Source: Sinonovacula constricta
Lineage: Eukaryota; Mollusca; Bivalvia; Cardiida; Solecurtidae
Direction: 5' to 3'
Assembly (NCBI GenBank): GCA_007844125.1
Contig: CM017563.1
Location: 34,203,885-34,267,884, forward strand
Length of the DNA: 64,000 nt
Shown: one piece after another, positions 43,831 through 57,083 of the stretch
How the letters are laid out: every line of letters starts with the position of its first letter
How positions within the stretch are numbered: the first letter of the stretch is position 1
Program-made: the position numbers and the translations under genes
Notes under the pieces: generated by a model
Told to the model about the DNA's origin: nothing
Databases searched by the model: none
The model's input: only the letters and a program-made list of their open reading frames with translations

Positions 43831-46800
43831 ATATTGTCACTGGCAAGGAATTGAACAATCTATATATGATTTATCTATTTGGTAGCTCTGTGATTTATTT
43901 AAATTTCCAGTTTACTTAAAATTGCTTATATAGAAATGTTATTTTCATTGCTCTGGTAAGTTAAACTGTTTGTATATTTGTTAATCAAAGATTTAATTTA
44001 AAACACAGGGTTTTGATAAGTTAAGCATGAGTGATTTTTTATTGTTTAATATGGTGTGTACAAAAAAATCATATTGCAAACTTTGTTGTTTATGGACTGT
44101 TTATTTCTCTCTACATACATTGTTTTAAAATCTGAACTGTACCCTGTATGATTTTATAATCTTTCAGCTTGTTGCGTCATCTGCAAAGGAATTTAACTAC
44201 ACTGTATGTGCAATAATTTACCATGGTTGTTAAATTGTTGATTTATTGATAAGATATAAACAGTCGTTCAAGTTTATACATGGCAGAAACAATCCGATGT
44301 TCAATGTTGTTTTGTTAGAAGTAAGAATGGATTCAATTTTATGATAAATCTTGTACTGCTCAGCCAAATTATTTTTATATTTGTCTTGAGTAGACAAGTT
44401 TTGCATCAATTTTATAAGTTTACATTTTGAGGGGTGCCTGTTTCACATCTCATCAGCCGCTCATCTGAAGATTTATGTGGGGACTTCACCCAGCTGGCCT
44501 GCAAAAAAGTGGTGTAGTGGTAGTTGCCAACTTTTAACTTGTCTGACTGCTTAACCTCTTACTGCATGGATTAAGTCCTATTCATGGTGAAATACTTAGT
44601 GTGGGAAGGTCTTCCAGCTGACCTGCAGTGTGCAGGTGGTTCTTCCCAGACATTTGTCTTGCGTTTTCTCCACCAAAATAGCTTGACATCATTCAAATGA
44701 CCCTAATTGCTAACTGCAGTGTATTTACAAAAAAAGAAAAATTATGTGCGAAGTCCCTGTGGTTCTAAGCAGAACTTTATCTAGTGAATTCTTCCACCAA
44801 TAAAGCTAGACAACGCCAATTTGATCATAATTACATGTATACGTTTCTTAAGATCCATTAACTCGTATTTTGTGATCTTGTTTATTCAGAGCTGTAAAAT
44901 ACAGATGATTTTTCTAATCAATTTTTTTATATATTTGTTCTAAAGTTTCTGGTCAATGTGAATTTTTATCACGATTTCTGTAAGCATATAAAAATATTGC
45001 TGATATAGTCATCAAATTGGTTTTTATTATTCTTAGGCTCATTTTCTTTTCTTCAGATTTCTTTCTTACATATATTGACAAATTGATAAGTACCAGTACC
45101 ATGAAATGTTCATGTAGCATTAATGATACAATCTTATTTGCTTTATTATCAGTCTTAAAAAATTGGACGATATGGACATGAAAAGCCTTTGATTTATTCT
45201 GTATATATCTTTATATTTTAAGCCATATTTACTCTCATGGAACAAGGTAATAGGTACAAAAATAATTCCAAAAAAACAAAACAGAAATATGTGGCACAGA
45301 AATCTAACCAAAATAATAACAATGGACACATCCTTTGGCCAGAAAAACTAACCAGCAGCAGTTGAAACACCACGTCATAATCATAATAAAGGTTATGTAA
45401 AAAGTCGTTCATAAACATTTTGACAGTAGCAGTGTATAACTGCAGAACACATGCAACATATCAGGACTCAAGGCTGCGATAGAACAATCGGTTGTCATAA
45501 AACGGCTACTCTTGTTTGAATTTTAAATAACCAAACATTTATGTTTTGGCCTTATTCACTAGCAAGCATATTAAAAATCGACAAATGTTCTTGTAAACCA
45601 CAAACCATTTATGGCGAAGGTAAAGCAATGTTTCTGCAGAAGCAATTATGTCAATTTCTTTTCATTGATACAGCTGTTTTCCTCACAAATGATTGACACC
45701 ACAAAATTGTTTTTGCTTTGTATAAAATAAGCAGAGAAAATAAAATGATTTTAATCATAGCATGTTTCGTCCATTTTGTTTCCACCATGACTTGTATTAT
45801 TTTGGCATTTTTTTGTTATTAATGAGTTTATTAACTAATAAACTTCAATACATTCATCAGTTCTGGTAGCGTAGGAAGCAAGACATGCCAACGTTTTAAC
45901 AATGGCTATTGGTAGCATATATCTGTTAATGTTCAGCCTATAGATCTGGCTATATGACTGTTGGGCCTAGTTTGTATACGGTACCATGTCCGGTGTTACT
46001 GTTTTTATTACATGCACTGATACAATTATGGTCATATTGGCAATGTCCAGGTAATTATTGGTGGAGGAAGAATACAGACGTATGTCTGGGTAGAAACACC
46101 GGTGCGACAGTTCGCATGTTAGCTGGAAAATCTTCCCATGTGAATAAGAATATATAAAATATATTAAAGTCCTATGAGCATTGCAACATATACCAATCTC
46201 TGAAAAGGCACAGGACACAGGTATGTCACATTCAAGCCAAGTGAAAAAGCAAGAACAAATTTGTGATGATCATTTAACGAAAAGAGCAATCCGACAGTTA
46301 CCGTCTTGGAACGGTCAGTCGGCAATATCGGCCTACTGGGGTGCTTAAACCCGTTTTACTGAGCTATAATCTAGCACTTCCTGATGGGGTTTCTCAAATG
46401 CAAACAATGAAAAGAAAACCGATCTATTTGAATACAAAATGTCTCAGCGCTGATGTTTTCTTTAATAAGTCATGACGAAAGTAGTGACGTCATTGAAAAA
46501 TAATGTCCACATAGTGTTCAGAAAAGTAATGAGGATTCATTTCCATTATAAAAGCTATCCAAAAATGGTTGATTATAAGTGAAATTAACTTTGAATCAAG
46601 AAGACAATGATCAGAGAAGAGTAAATGGTTGTAGCATCCTGTTCATGTGGATATGGAATTGAGGAACCAAAGTCCAATGTCCATCAAAGGAAATACACGT
46701 AACAATCCTTAAAGGATGAATGACAACATAGATTACATGCACGGGGAGACTTTTTACAACTGCCACACTGCACAAGTTAGATTGTTGTGATCATTAATAA

Positions 46801-47870
46801 GAATATATGAAAAGTCCTATGAGCATTGCAACATATACCAAACTCCGAAAAGGCACTGGACAAATGTATTTCACATGCAAACCAAGTAAAAGGCAAGAAC
46901 AAATTTGTGATGAGTCATTTAACGAAAATAGCAAACACGACAGTTACCGCCTATGGCCTTCGTGGTTATATTATACGCATATGAACTCGAAACCGTGATA
47001 AATTGGGCGTTAGATCACCCAAACTTGAAATCTATTGCCTAATTATCACAGTGAAAGGAGCTCTATATCTAATTCTACTGAACGTTTCCAGATGACTTAT
47101 AGACTATTATTGAAATGTAAATTTCAACAAGCAAATATAAAACACTTTTATGTGAAAGTAAATTTATTTTGCAAAGTAATTGTGTACAAAGCTGTAACTA
47201 GTACAAAGAAAAGCAAAGACCCCCCCCCCCCCCAACAATTTTGTACTTATTAAGAAATCAATTTTTGCTACGTAAAATATTATATATTATGAAAATTGCA
47301 TGTTGACTAAAAAACAAATTCTGATCTTTAGATAGCCTTTGCCACATATTTTTCTTCTCAAAATAATTGTCTGATTTTCACATGTATGCTACAACATACT
47401 TTCACATATTTTTTATTAAAAGGTGTGATGAAAACAACGATTTTACTGTGTTGGTACATCTATGATGACCGTGTTTAAAATATGAAGTATTATGCATCCC
47501 TTAAATTCAAAACAGCAGATTTAAATGTAATAAAACAGTTCAAGATATCCTTATGATCTTCATATAATATCATTAAAACACATGGTTTTGAAAGGAAAAA
47601 AAGCTTCAAAGTTTATGGGATAAAAATACCAGTACCAAAAATATTTGCCTGTCTATTATGCCTTGATGCTAAAGAATACTAACAGAAGATGTTGGTGTTA
47701 AGTTATACACGTTCATATTTAAACAAGTCCTAATTAAGGTATAATTTAAAATCACCACAGTGTTTATATTTACACACGAATTGACAACAACGCTGTCTTC
47801 GTATCATTTAATCATATCATAGCGGATGGTTCTTCATACAACATCAACACATCTCGTTGTGCGTTATGCA
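43831..47870. other. Non-coding left part of B2
   Basis: Copy of 17,300-21,312. It includes dispersed-repeat members at about 46,160-46,730 and 46,810-46,960 and a poly-C tract at 47,220-47,233. No gene is supported. Confidence 0.5.
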
Positions 47871-50800
47871 TTATGCAGCAAAGAACTCTTTAAAGACATC
47901 AGCAGCAGTCTCTTCCGTATAGTTCCTCACAATGAAGGAGGTCCCGTCGTCAGCTCCAACAATCATACGAGTTAGGCCTGGGAATAACAAGCAAATTAAG
48001 AAAATGAATTAAGTTTTAATTCAATTAGTGATAATTATTTTATGTTTTTCTATGTAAAATATTAATTATTATTACTTACATCCAGTAAGTATTATTATTA
48101 TCATTGGATAACTGATGAATGAAGACAACATTCAATATCTGTGTAGGTTGGTATCTGTGATGCACAGCAACTCATTTGTCAAAGTGACTGAAGTTTAAGC
48201 TCCAAATCTGCCAACTGTTCGTTAACACCACAGAGCTTTAAATCAACTGTGTACGCCGCTTACAGTCCATTGTGTAGGACAGTTAGTCTTTTACACGTCT
48301 GGATAAAATTATACAGTAACAGGGGTGTACCTTGGCACGATATGATGTCTACGCATGAATGCTAAGCGGTCCGGTGGCATGCTGCCCGGGAAAAATCAGT
48401 ATATAACTATCTTTTACGTAAAACTAGAAATGCATTTAATCATGATATACTTTTTTCAACTGAGAAGCTACAAAAACACAGACGCACATTATCTGATTAT
48501 GACCGTTTATGTACATTTTGATCCACGCTTTTTATTAGTTTGGGTAATACATTCCTCGTTTTATTATTTTCATCTGTGTCTTGGAATGTCATGAATTGGA
48601 GAAATTGATGATTGCATTCCAGCCATTTTGAGAAATTTCAATAGATATATGGTACAAGTGGAAGAAGTCGAATTGATAAAAAGCAAAAGGAAAACCAATG
48701 ATAATTTTGTTACGAATTGATGTCTGTCAGCTCAGTGATCAAACAAATGTTATTGCCTATACTATTACGTTATGCTAACAGCAATAATATATGTATTGTC
48801 TGTCAATTAAATGCAGCAAATTTTGTATATCTAACGAAATATGACATATAAAGAGGTTAAAGAACAAAATGTTACAATTCTGAACATACCCCTCGAGCAG
48901 ATACTACCAAGTATGATCGTTCCGAGGATGAACTTATCTGAGATGTTCAGATTTTAATTATAACTGTACAAGTCTTGTCCCATACCAGATAAGCGGAGCT
49001 ACAGAAAAGTTATACAGGAAACATGACAAAGTCCTATGAGCATTTGCAACATATACCAAAACCTGAAAAGGCACATGATAAAGGTATTCACATGCATGTC
49101 AAATATAACAATAAGAACAAATAGATTGTGGGTCATTAAACAAGAACAGAAAACCGTTACCGCCTTTGAACGGTTAATCGGCAAAAGGGACCTACTAGGG
49201 TGCTTAAACCGGGTTTTCAGAGCTCTAACCTCGCATTTCCTGAGGGTTTCATGACAGATGTGTTTGCCTTTTACACATGGCTTGCATGTAAACACATTTG
49301 TCCTGTGCTTTTTCAGATTTTGGTTCATTTTGAAAATCTCATAGGCCTTTGTCATATATTCTGATAATTGAAAGAACTTAATTTGAAGAAGAGCTGGACA
49401 TCCAAGAGAGATTTCTCTCCCAATTTGAAGACACGTGTGTTTTGAATGCACCTCACATTTTTTTGCCACACTTAATCTTGGTGAGATGTACTATACAATG
49501 CAAGAAAAAAGAATAAATTTACAAACTTTTCTTAATGCCAGCCTCGGTCTCAGGCTGAACACGGAAGATACACAATACCCTCTTCCCCATTTCTCTGGCT
49601 CGGCCAATCTCGTAACCCACTCCTAGGGAAGGGTCTGTCACCTCAGCAACTACAACTAAATGAACAGCTCCATTTCAATAACAGCCATAATTTTTGTCTA
49701 TTGAATAATGTTAAGCCGAGTATGATTAGTCGCTACTAAAACTCCAGCTTTCAGTAATATTAATTTCGAACAAATTAGGAGTTTTTACCACACATTTAAA
49801 AGCTTTTTAAACCAGTTTTCTTTTTTTTAAATAGAACTTACCATCATCAAACGAATCGGACGTATTAAGTCGTATTTTACACTTTATTTCTTTCATTAAA
49901 TGGTCTGTATTTTACATGACACTATCAGATTTTGACAAAATTACTTTTTAGGACAGTTTTAAAATTCAATTTCTATTTTATTGTACCGATAAAATGCAAT
50001 AATAATGGATGACAGAAACAACAAGATACATGAACATTATTTTAAAAATGAGTGATAATTAGGACCAAAATCACAAAATAAGCGTTAGTGTCAATTTTCA
50101 TTAAATGGTCCTAAAAATAAGTTGAAACGGGCATTGTCAGTTAAACTGTTATATGTTAAATGGAGTTAGTTTATCATCAAAATCCCGATAAGACTTATTA
50201 AAAATCAAAGTCCCATATTTAATTTAAAAACCCTATGTTACCTATACCACATCCGATTTGCTAACTGGACTGTGATCACAATATGCAACACTATGCCAAT
50301 ATCTAATACAGGTAACACTATTGCTAAAATGTTATATGTTGCTGCAAAAAATTTATACTTTAGTTTACGTAAAGCCTGCTTATAACAACACCTCAATTGT
50401 TAGACTCTGCAATTCAGGAAATAGTTTGCTTAAATGTACTTTATTTCCAAATCTATAAATAAATACAAATGGGATTTCGGCTAGGAAAATTTATAGATGG
50501 CTGACCTGATTACACGGTTGATCGTGACAGGTGACCTCAAAAGTAAGTGTCCATGTGGTTTTCTTAGTAAAAACAGCTAATTATCCACATTGTCTACTAT
50601 AGAAAATACGTTTTTGTAATGAAAAAGAGGTGTTACGCTTCACCTTTCTCATAGATGAAGGGCGCATATAAACAGTATTTCGCTTGATCTCAAAATAAGT
50701 TGTTTGAGTGCATGAGATAAATTGTTATAATTGTCAGAAAATACATTTAAACAATGTCAAGTATTGTTGTCTTGACACGGGCTAACTAAACCAGAAACAC

Positions 50801-53010
50801 ATCATAACATTAGCGAGGAGTAAACGAAAACTGTTATTATTTTACAATTTTCAAACTGCTTTTATGTATCTTCTGTCTATCAGTGGGTGTATAACTAAAA
50901 TCTTTTTCTTTCTTTATTTTGTTTGGAAGTTTATATACTATACTCAGCCAAAAAAGAAACCTTACAGTGTATCTTTTTTTCTTTTTTTCAGTAACCAGAT
51001 ATCCGAATCTGGAAATGATTGTTGGACATGTTAAAGACATGCATATCCAACACAGATAGCATTTTGTTTTTATTGGTTATGTTTTAAATTTGTTTAAATA
51101 CTGTTTTTTCGTTCATAGGGGTCAAAATTAAATTTATCAGTTTTTAATTGGTGACATTGAAACATTTTATGACGGATGCCGACCATTTCATTTGCATTTG
51201 AATCATGTTTGAGTATTCTGTTTTTGAAATCAATATCTGTTATGTCCACCGTTTGCTCTAATCAGTGTACCTACCTGTCGACGCATCGAATTGGCGTAAC
51301 GTTGTACGAGCCTATTGGGAAGGTTGTCCCATTCAATGATCAAGGCATTTGTCAACTGCTGGATATTTTGTGGAGCATGTATACTGCGAACGTTTCTGCC
51401 AAGCACGTCCCAGATATGCTCAATCGGATTCATATCTGGAGACATTGCTGGCCATTGCATAACGTTGACGTTGGATGCTGCCAAGTGAGCGCGTGTAATT
51501 CTTGCAGTGTGAGGACGGGCATTGTCATGTTGAAAAACAGCTGGAGCATTTCTCCTCAAGAAAGGAATAGCTTCTGCGTTTAGGACATTGTTGATGTATC
51601 TCTGGGCGTTTAAGTTGCCATGCAGAACAATATGCCTGGTTTTCTGTCCCCCCATTATCCCGCCCCAAACTATAACACCCCCGCCGCCAAAACGGTCATG
51701 TTGTCTTACACAGACTGGAGCGAACCGTTCACCTTTACGACGATAAACACGTACACGGCCGTTGGCATGGCTTAGATTAAACCGTGACTCGTCCGAAAAC
51801 AAGACAGTGTTCCAGTCATGTCGACGCCAGTTGCAGTGCGCACATCCAAGGTGGGCGCGGCGATGGCGTAACGTAAGTATACCACCAGTATATGGACGTC
51901 GCGCTCTAATTGGGCGCCTTTGTGTGCGCAACCGATTGCGAATTGTCTGAGCACAGACGTTATACGCCGGTGCCGTCAACGTCGCGGGTGTGAACCTGTT
52001 ACGTTAGTGCAATAGGACAATGGCGCGATCGTCCCTTTGGCTAGTTGCTCTTGGTCTACCCGACCTTGGACGATCGTGAACATCACCTGTATGCCTAAAA
52101 CGCCTAACAAGATCATGAATTGTGGTACGGCTGCAATTAAACGTCCTACTAACGTCAACAACGGAAACTCCACCCTGGATCATTCCAATAGCCCGATTTC
52201 TCTCGGCCTCTGACAATCGCGGCATTGTAAAACCTGTCAATTTGAGATGTGAATTTATCTGTGCGCTTACTGAAGACATGTACAGTGTTTTGTAACAATG
52301 ACTATCGGTTACCATACCGCGTGCACGAGGTTCACGTGCAAAAACTGAATTTTTACGCTCGCTTGAATACCACTGATACCATGAGTGCAATATGGTTAAC
52401 GTGTAGAGTGAATCGATAGTAAAATGTTCTGACACATACATGTTTTGATTTAAATAAGATATATTGAAAATATCTTAATATTAAAAGTGTAAGGTTTCTT
52501 TTTTGGCTGAGTATATTTTATACCTACCATCTGCTTCCGTCACCCAAGCAATGTCTCTGTCATGTATCTCCTTAGGTTCACGAAGGTGGTCTTCTGAAGA
52601 AATACAGGCATATTTTGTTTGGAAATTTATATCAATGTAAAACAACAGGGTAACTAAAATCTTTTTTAAACCTTAAACTTTATTCAAACTCCGTACAATA
52701 AACAACATTTGTATAGTATAAAATTGATTGGTAGAATAATTTGTGATGATAATGTTACAATATCTGTCCCTGTGGTCTGTCGAGATGAGGCAATTTCAAG
52801 ATCCTTATGAATGAATGAATACATGAACGAATAAATAAATGAATAAATAAGTAAATAAATAAATAACGTTTTACTTCTTTCTTCAATTTTAAGGCCAAAC
52901 ATCTTTGACAGGACTTCTCCATACTTCTCCAACAGGTCCATCAACCATGCATACCGTGCTGTATCCTCATTACTTGCTCCTGTTAATCTTGCAGCGAAAT
53001 ATATCTTCAT
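47871..53010 (-). CDS. DNPH1: 2'-deoxynucleoside 5'-phosphate N-hydrolase 1, copy 2
   Basis: The exons are 53,010-52,875, 52,593-52,528, 49,655-49,527 and 47,977-47,871 (minus strand), with the same lengths (136, 66, 129, 107), phases and splice dinucleotides as copy 1. By eye the coding sequence is identical to copy 1 in every exon. The conserved Tyr4, Asp59, Glu83 and Ser111 are all present. Intron 2 carries the same Tc1 insertion, so the duplication post-dates it. If the assembly is right, both copies could be transcribed from their own duplicated 5' flanks (53,011-53,955). No regulatory difference could be seen. Confidence 0.88.
49025..49370. repeat. Dispersed repeat inverted pair, copy 2
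   Basis: Duplicate of 22,495-22,840 within intron 3 of the second DNPH1 copy, with no obvious difference. Confidence 0.6.
49656..50940. other. DNPH1 copy 2, intron 2 proximal part
   Basis: Duplicate of 23,126-24,405 with a few substitutions and a small insertion (TTTATCATCAAAATCCC near 50,170). No additional feature. Confidence 0.45.
50941..52513 (-). mobile_element. Tc1/mariner element, copy 2
   Basis: 1,573 bp with the same terminal inverted repeats (starting TACTCAGCC at 50,941 and ending at 52,513) and the same flanking TA pairs (50,939-50,940 and 52,514-52,515). It is at the identical position in DNPH1 intron 2, so it was copied by the segmental duplication, not by a separate transposition. 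Confidence 0.95.
51230..52225 (-). pseudogene. Tc1 transposase with one in-frame stop (copy 2)
   Basis: It starts at ATG 52,225 and ends at 51,230, with the same TAA at codon 74 (52,006-52,004). All DD34E landmarks (SDESRF, HDNARPH, NPIEHIWD) and the GRPR motif are kept. It differs from copy 1 at one residue (Asn in LSHANGRV). The open part after the stop is 249 residues including the first eight in-frame codons, so it lacks the DNA-binding half unless the stop is read through. Confidence 0.9.
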
Positions 53011-53954
53011 TTTTTTTCTGGAAGGATATAAATAACACATAATAATTTAGTAAATTATAAATGTCAGTAAATCACCGAGTATGCTGGTCACATGTGTGCT
53101 TAAGGAAAGTTGATACTGGCTCGTCGGTCAAAAGAAATATTCTGATGGTGATTTTTGACGGTAAGGTACATGCAAGTAAAAATCATTTGTAAAACGTTTT
53201 TTTTTTTTGCAAATAATTGTCAAAGTGTAAAGACAAGCTTTTAAGATAATTTTCGAAAAAATATTAATTTTGTTTGTTTTGTCTACATATTGTGAGACCA
53301 TTCAAGAAAACCAAGTGAGGAATGACTATATTCTAATACCATTAGCTACCGTTGGAGTCAGATAGTTTTGTTAGTATATAAAAGTCCGACATGAAATCCT
53401 ATTTATTTTAATGCAGTTTCATTACATACTATGAAATAAGTTATTCGAAAGATACATTTAGTAGAATAACAACAACCTTATCGGAAATTTTATATTGTAT
53501 GCAATAAAAACTGGAATACATCTAACATATATAATAAATAATGATATAAATCGGCGATCTTAATGGAGTTCAAACTCACAGAAAAAGTGTTAAAGTAACT
53601 TTGTCTCGATTCGGGCTTGTATTTTCCTGTAGATAAAATGCTATATTTAAAGGTCTTTGTTTTGATGTTAAACAATGAAGGGGTCAAGTATCGATATGTC
53701 ATGTTTGAATTGTTTACATAAAACTGACTTACATTTTTTTAAATGAAAAAGTCTGGATACATCGTGCACATACTGCATTTTAGTCAGGTTATGCCATTGG
53801 TAATGTTTTACTCTAAATATGGCGGTGTTCTGGTTATTGTTTGTTTCTATCGTTGTATTGTAAATAATATTGTTAGGCATATTTTTTAAAAAGCGCATGC
53901 TGTGTATGCTTACGTAAAGTGAATATGTTTAAGGAAAGATGTGAGTAGTGTAGT
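53011..53954. other. DNPH1 copy 2 5' flank
   Basis: Duplicate of 26,478-27,419, with a shorter poly-T run near 53,200. No promoter element can be assigned. Confidence 0.35.
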
Positions 53955-54311
53955 GTGTTGGTAGCGTAACTGAAACGGTATACATTCAATTTTTTACGAA
54001 AACATTGATACATTCACTAATTTGATCTCACCATTTCTTATAATTCATTTCATTTGCTTCTGATATTCTTGCATGCTATTTAGTCTCTGGTCAGTCTATG
54101 CCACTTAAAATTCTTCTGTATATCTCAACTCGGTCTACCCTGTTTGACTAGAGCAAGAAGGTATGGAGCGTGGCGACCTGATTAGCATTGTTATGATATT
54201 ACAAGTAAGCAAACCTTTAGGTTGACCTTGTCCTAAGAAGGCGTGTAAGTGACCCCGACCGCGAAAGGAATGCGTCAACCTGTCCGTTTTTTGGCGCGTT
54301 ACCTTATATAG

Positions 54312-55201
54312 ATGACGGGAGCCATTAAAAAAAAGAAAGTACAGGACGGACTGACGCCTTTAAAGCCGCAAGAATGCCATAAGGGCGAGAGTGTGCGTCG
54401 TTTATTACGGTTATGGTTATGGATACGAAACGACAGCTTATTTAAAACGAAACAAAATCTAAATGCAGGTGTCTCGAATTTAACCAGTTTGAGTCCAAAT
54501 ATGAAACAGGGGGTGATCATAGAGACCAATGAATCGCTTCAAGATGATGTTGCATGAGTGACCACCAATGAGATACAAAGAAGGCTGTATAAAGGACAAT
54601 GCATCTCTCACAGTCCAACTCTGATCACTATGGAACCGTCATACGATAATCAAGGCTTTTTAGCGAAAGTATTTGGGCGACTTGTCTATGGACGAAGTGT
54701 ATCGCCAACAAGGTGGAAGGATAAAGTTTACGTCCACATCAACGAACACTCCAAATTTTGGAAAACGGACAGTTTGACAAAACCAAGGCGAGAATTATCT
54801 CATTGAAATGGAATGACGCCGTCGCGTCGAAAGACTGTCTTATTTAGCTAGGACCTTACGCCGAACAAATAGAAGCAGAGCAGGTAAGTCTATTTTGTTT
54901 GTCTCTGACTATGCCTGTCCACTTCTGTTCCACCTTTAAACAAATATGTTTTTGTTCGCTAAAGTCAAGCTCATACCTACTCTAAAATCTGTATCATATG
55001 GGTGTTGTTGCTTTTCAGCTTACGGCAGCCCCAGCGCGATGGCCCGAAATTGGGTCAGAAAAGTGTCAGTACAACAAGGAAATCATCCCCTCAGTTACAT
55101 TTGGCTCTTCCACGGCGCGACAAGGTCAAACAACTAAACGTCGATATTTCGTCGGTACCAGCCTTATTGAGTTTAGAGCAAATAAAAATCGACTCGTTTA
55201 A
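54312..55201 (+). pseudogene. PC4-like frame with intron, copy 2 (frameshifted)
   Basis: Same arrangement as 27,776-28,666, with the shared TGA (54,555-54,557). The run of T in CCAAATTTTGG is one base shorter than in copy 1, so the PC4 core is lost after NEHSKF and the frame ends at 54,806. The intron boundaries (GTAAGT; TTGCTTTTCAG) are unchanged. One Arg/Trp or Gly/Asp change near 55,040 marks the second exon. Confidence 0.45.
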
Positions 55202-55472
55202 TATTGACGCATTTATTAATCATGGCTCAAAAACAAGTAGAGGAAAGTTGTTGGGAACGAGGTTTCGGGGATTGTACGTAGTGCAATGGGAAGGCAACCA
55301 AGTGTTATGTCAAATAGACGAACGGTTTTCGCTTGTACATTCATTTTCAAAGGGGGGGGGGGGGGCAAGTGTATAATAAAATTTTGTATAAAATGTGAAA
55401 TGCTCAGATCACTGTAGCATAATTAACTCAGTGTTTAGAAACTCAAGAAGCGGTCTGCCCGTAGTTATGTTG

Positions 55473-55808
55473 TTACTGCGAAGAACAATTTGTGTCTGAG
55501 AAGAAGTGCAATCAACACGAACAACAGGGGCACATGCAAACCAGTGACACTTGCTTTCACGCCGATATTAAAGAATGCAAGCGGGGCGTTCGTGTTTGAG
55601 AGCGCTGTGCATCACGAGAGCGTTTTACAAACGTGGTCTTGCGGATATGAGAAGCATTCTCTCGAGTGTAACCATAGTATCGCTGTTGGATTCGCACCTG
55701 TACTTCTTCTACACAAAAGAAAGTATGTGTCATTTGCCGGAGGTTTTAAGACAAAAATGTGATGGATGTACTCTAGACTCTTTATCAGAATAGATCACAC
55801 GTGCTTAT
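55473..55808 (+). pseudogene. Polinton accessory Cys/His-motif fragment, copy 2
   Basis: Counterpart of 28,936-29,272. Here the frame 55,575-55,793 is open through LDSHLYFFYTKESMCHLPE and LRQKCDGCTLDSLSE, longer than in copy 1, where single-base differences (the TGTGGATTCGC and CACAAAG areas) break it. The stop before DHTCL is shared. Confidence 0.4.
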
Positions 55809-56596
55809 CGTTGTGAAAAAGTCAACAGTTAAGCCTCTACTTCGGCGACATTCTCGCCTTGTATGAATTCAAACGTAACTGTCTGGACTGGCGCGAAACG
55901 ATGAAAACACCGTCCTGGTAATATCGTATTAGGAAAATGGGATTTCAGGTATTAAGACTTGATCAATTCTTTGTAAACAACATATGCGAAATAGACGAAA
56001 GCCATTGTTTAGACTGGGATTTGGTGACAGCGCTTTCCGACGATGTGCCCATGGATGTATCCGATGGTTAATAACGAAAACATGCTAAAAACTGTTGTCC
56101 CTCACGCAGTGCAAATTCCAGTGTTACGAAAACACCAACACTGATCACTGATCAACAGTTATGTATACATTTTTATATGGTCATGGAGAGGGTATGTGGT
56201 ATATGATACTGTGATTTAATAAAATGTAAACTTACACGAATACTTTGTCTTGTCTTTATAACCCGAGTAAGAGAAAACCAACGTTTTGGTTACACTTTTT
56301 ATTACCGGCCTACGATAAAGATAAATATACGTATTGTGTGTGTAAGTAAGAATGAGTAATACAACAGCAAAACGAAAAATATATGTACATTCATTTCGAA
56401 TCAACCAGAATATACCTAAACATATAAAGTTTCGCGCAAAAACAATTGTTCTCACCGTCGTTATCAAATTCATACAACAAAATATATACAGCAAACCATG
56501 TCAAATAATGTAAAATGCGTTTTAACAATCCCGACTACAATTGTTCTGGCATATAGATTACGATAATGTCAAAGATGTACACGTCTGGTTAAACAT

Positions 56597-56947
56597 ACAA
56601 TCATTGTGTACACAATGGGAAAAGACGTTCGACATTAAGACGACAATATAACGATCATCCGCACACGTTCGTGTTGTCACTCTGAAGTCGTTCAGCGTGG
56701 CGACTTAACCATGGTGTAAACAGAGGACTGTATACACCGGGATGCTGGCCGTAACTGTCGAAACATTCCACTACATTGCCACGCACGAAAAACGCCAGCC
56801 AGCGTCGTCCCGGTTTCGTGCGAATGGTAGGTGGACAAAACATTTGGTAGTTGGTCCGCGGCAGACTCCTAATGCCCTAATAACTCATTATGTCCGCAAC
56901 GCAGCATCGCACGAGATCATGCACTGCAATTGGGAGGAGTTCATGAC
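56597..56947 (-). pseudogene. Adenain-like protease remnant, copy 2
   Basis: Same content and breaks as 30,060-30,410, main frame 56,843-56,655. FDSYG and LQSDNTNVCG are present, and Arg replaces the expected His before the conserved Trp. Confidence 0.6.
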
Positions 56948-57083
56948 TGTACGATAATGTCCCTCAATTGGTTGATTTCAAGTAGCCCGGTCCCTTGCTG
57001 TATACTATACAACTTATAGGTTCTTTAACGAAAAAAAAGGATATAAACTGTTAAAATTTAATGAGAGACACTAGCAAGGTGTT

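Larger units (their letters stand above)
17841..44402 (+). repeat. 26.5-kb tandem duplication, unit 1
   Basis: From about 17,841 every landmark recurs 26.53-26.56 kb further on. Examples are GAGGGGTGCCTGTTTCACAT, the DNPH1 exons, the Tc1 element, the Polinton remnant, the SINE, the minisatellite and the GTGTGTGT tract at 36,275/62,803. Differences are few and mostly single-base or homopolymer indels, plus a 30-bp deletion near 48,250. Unit 1 comprises B1 and A2. Unit 2 starts at about 44,403 and is cut by the window end. Confidence 0.9.

Noticed and set aside
50941..52513. Second independent Tc1 insertion
   Set aside because: Same target site, flanks and stop codon as copy 1, so it was copied by segmental duplication.
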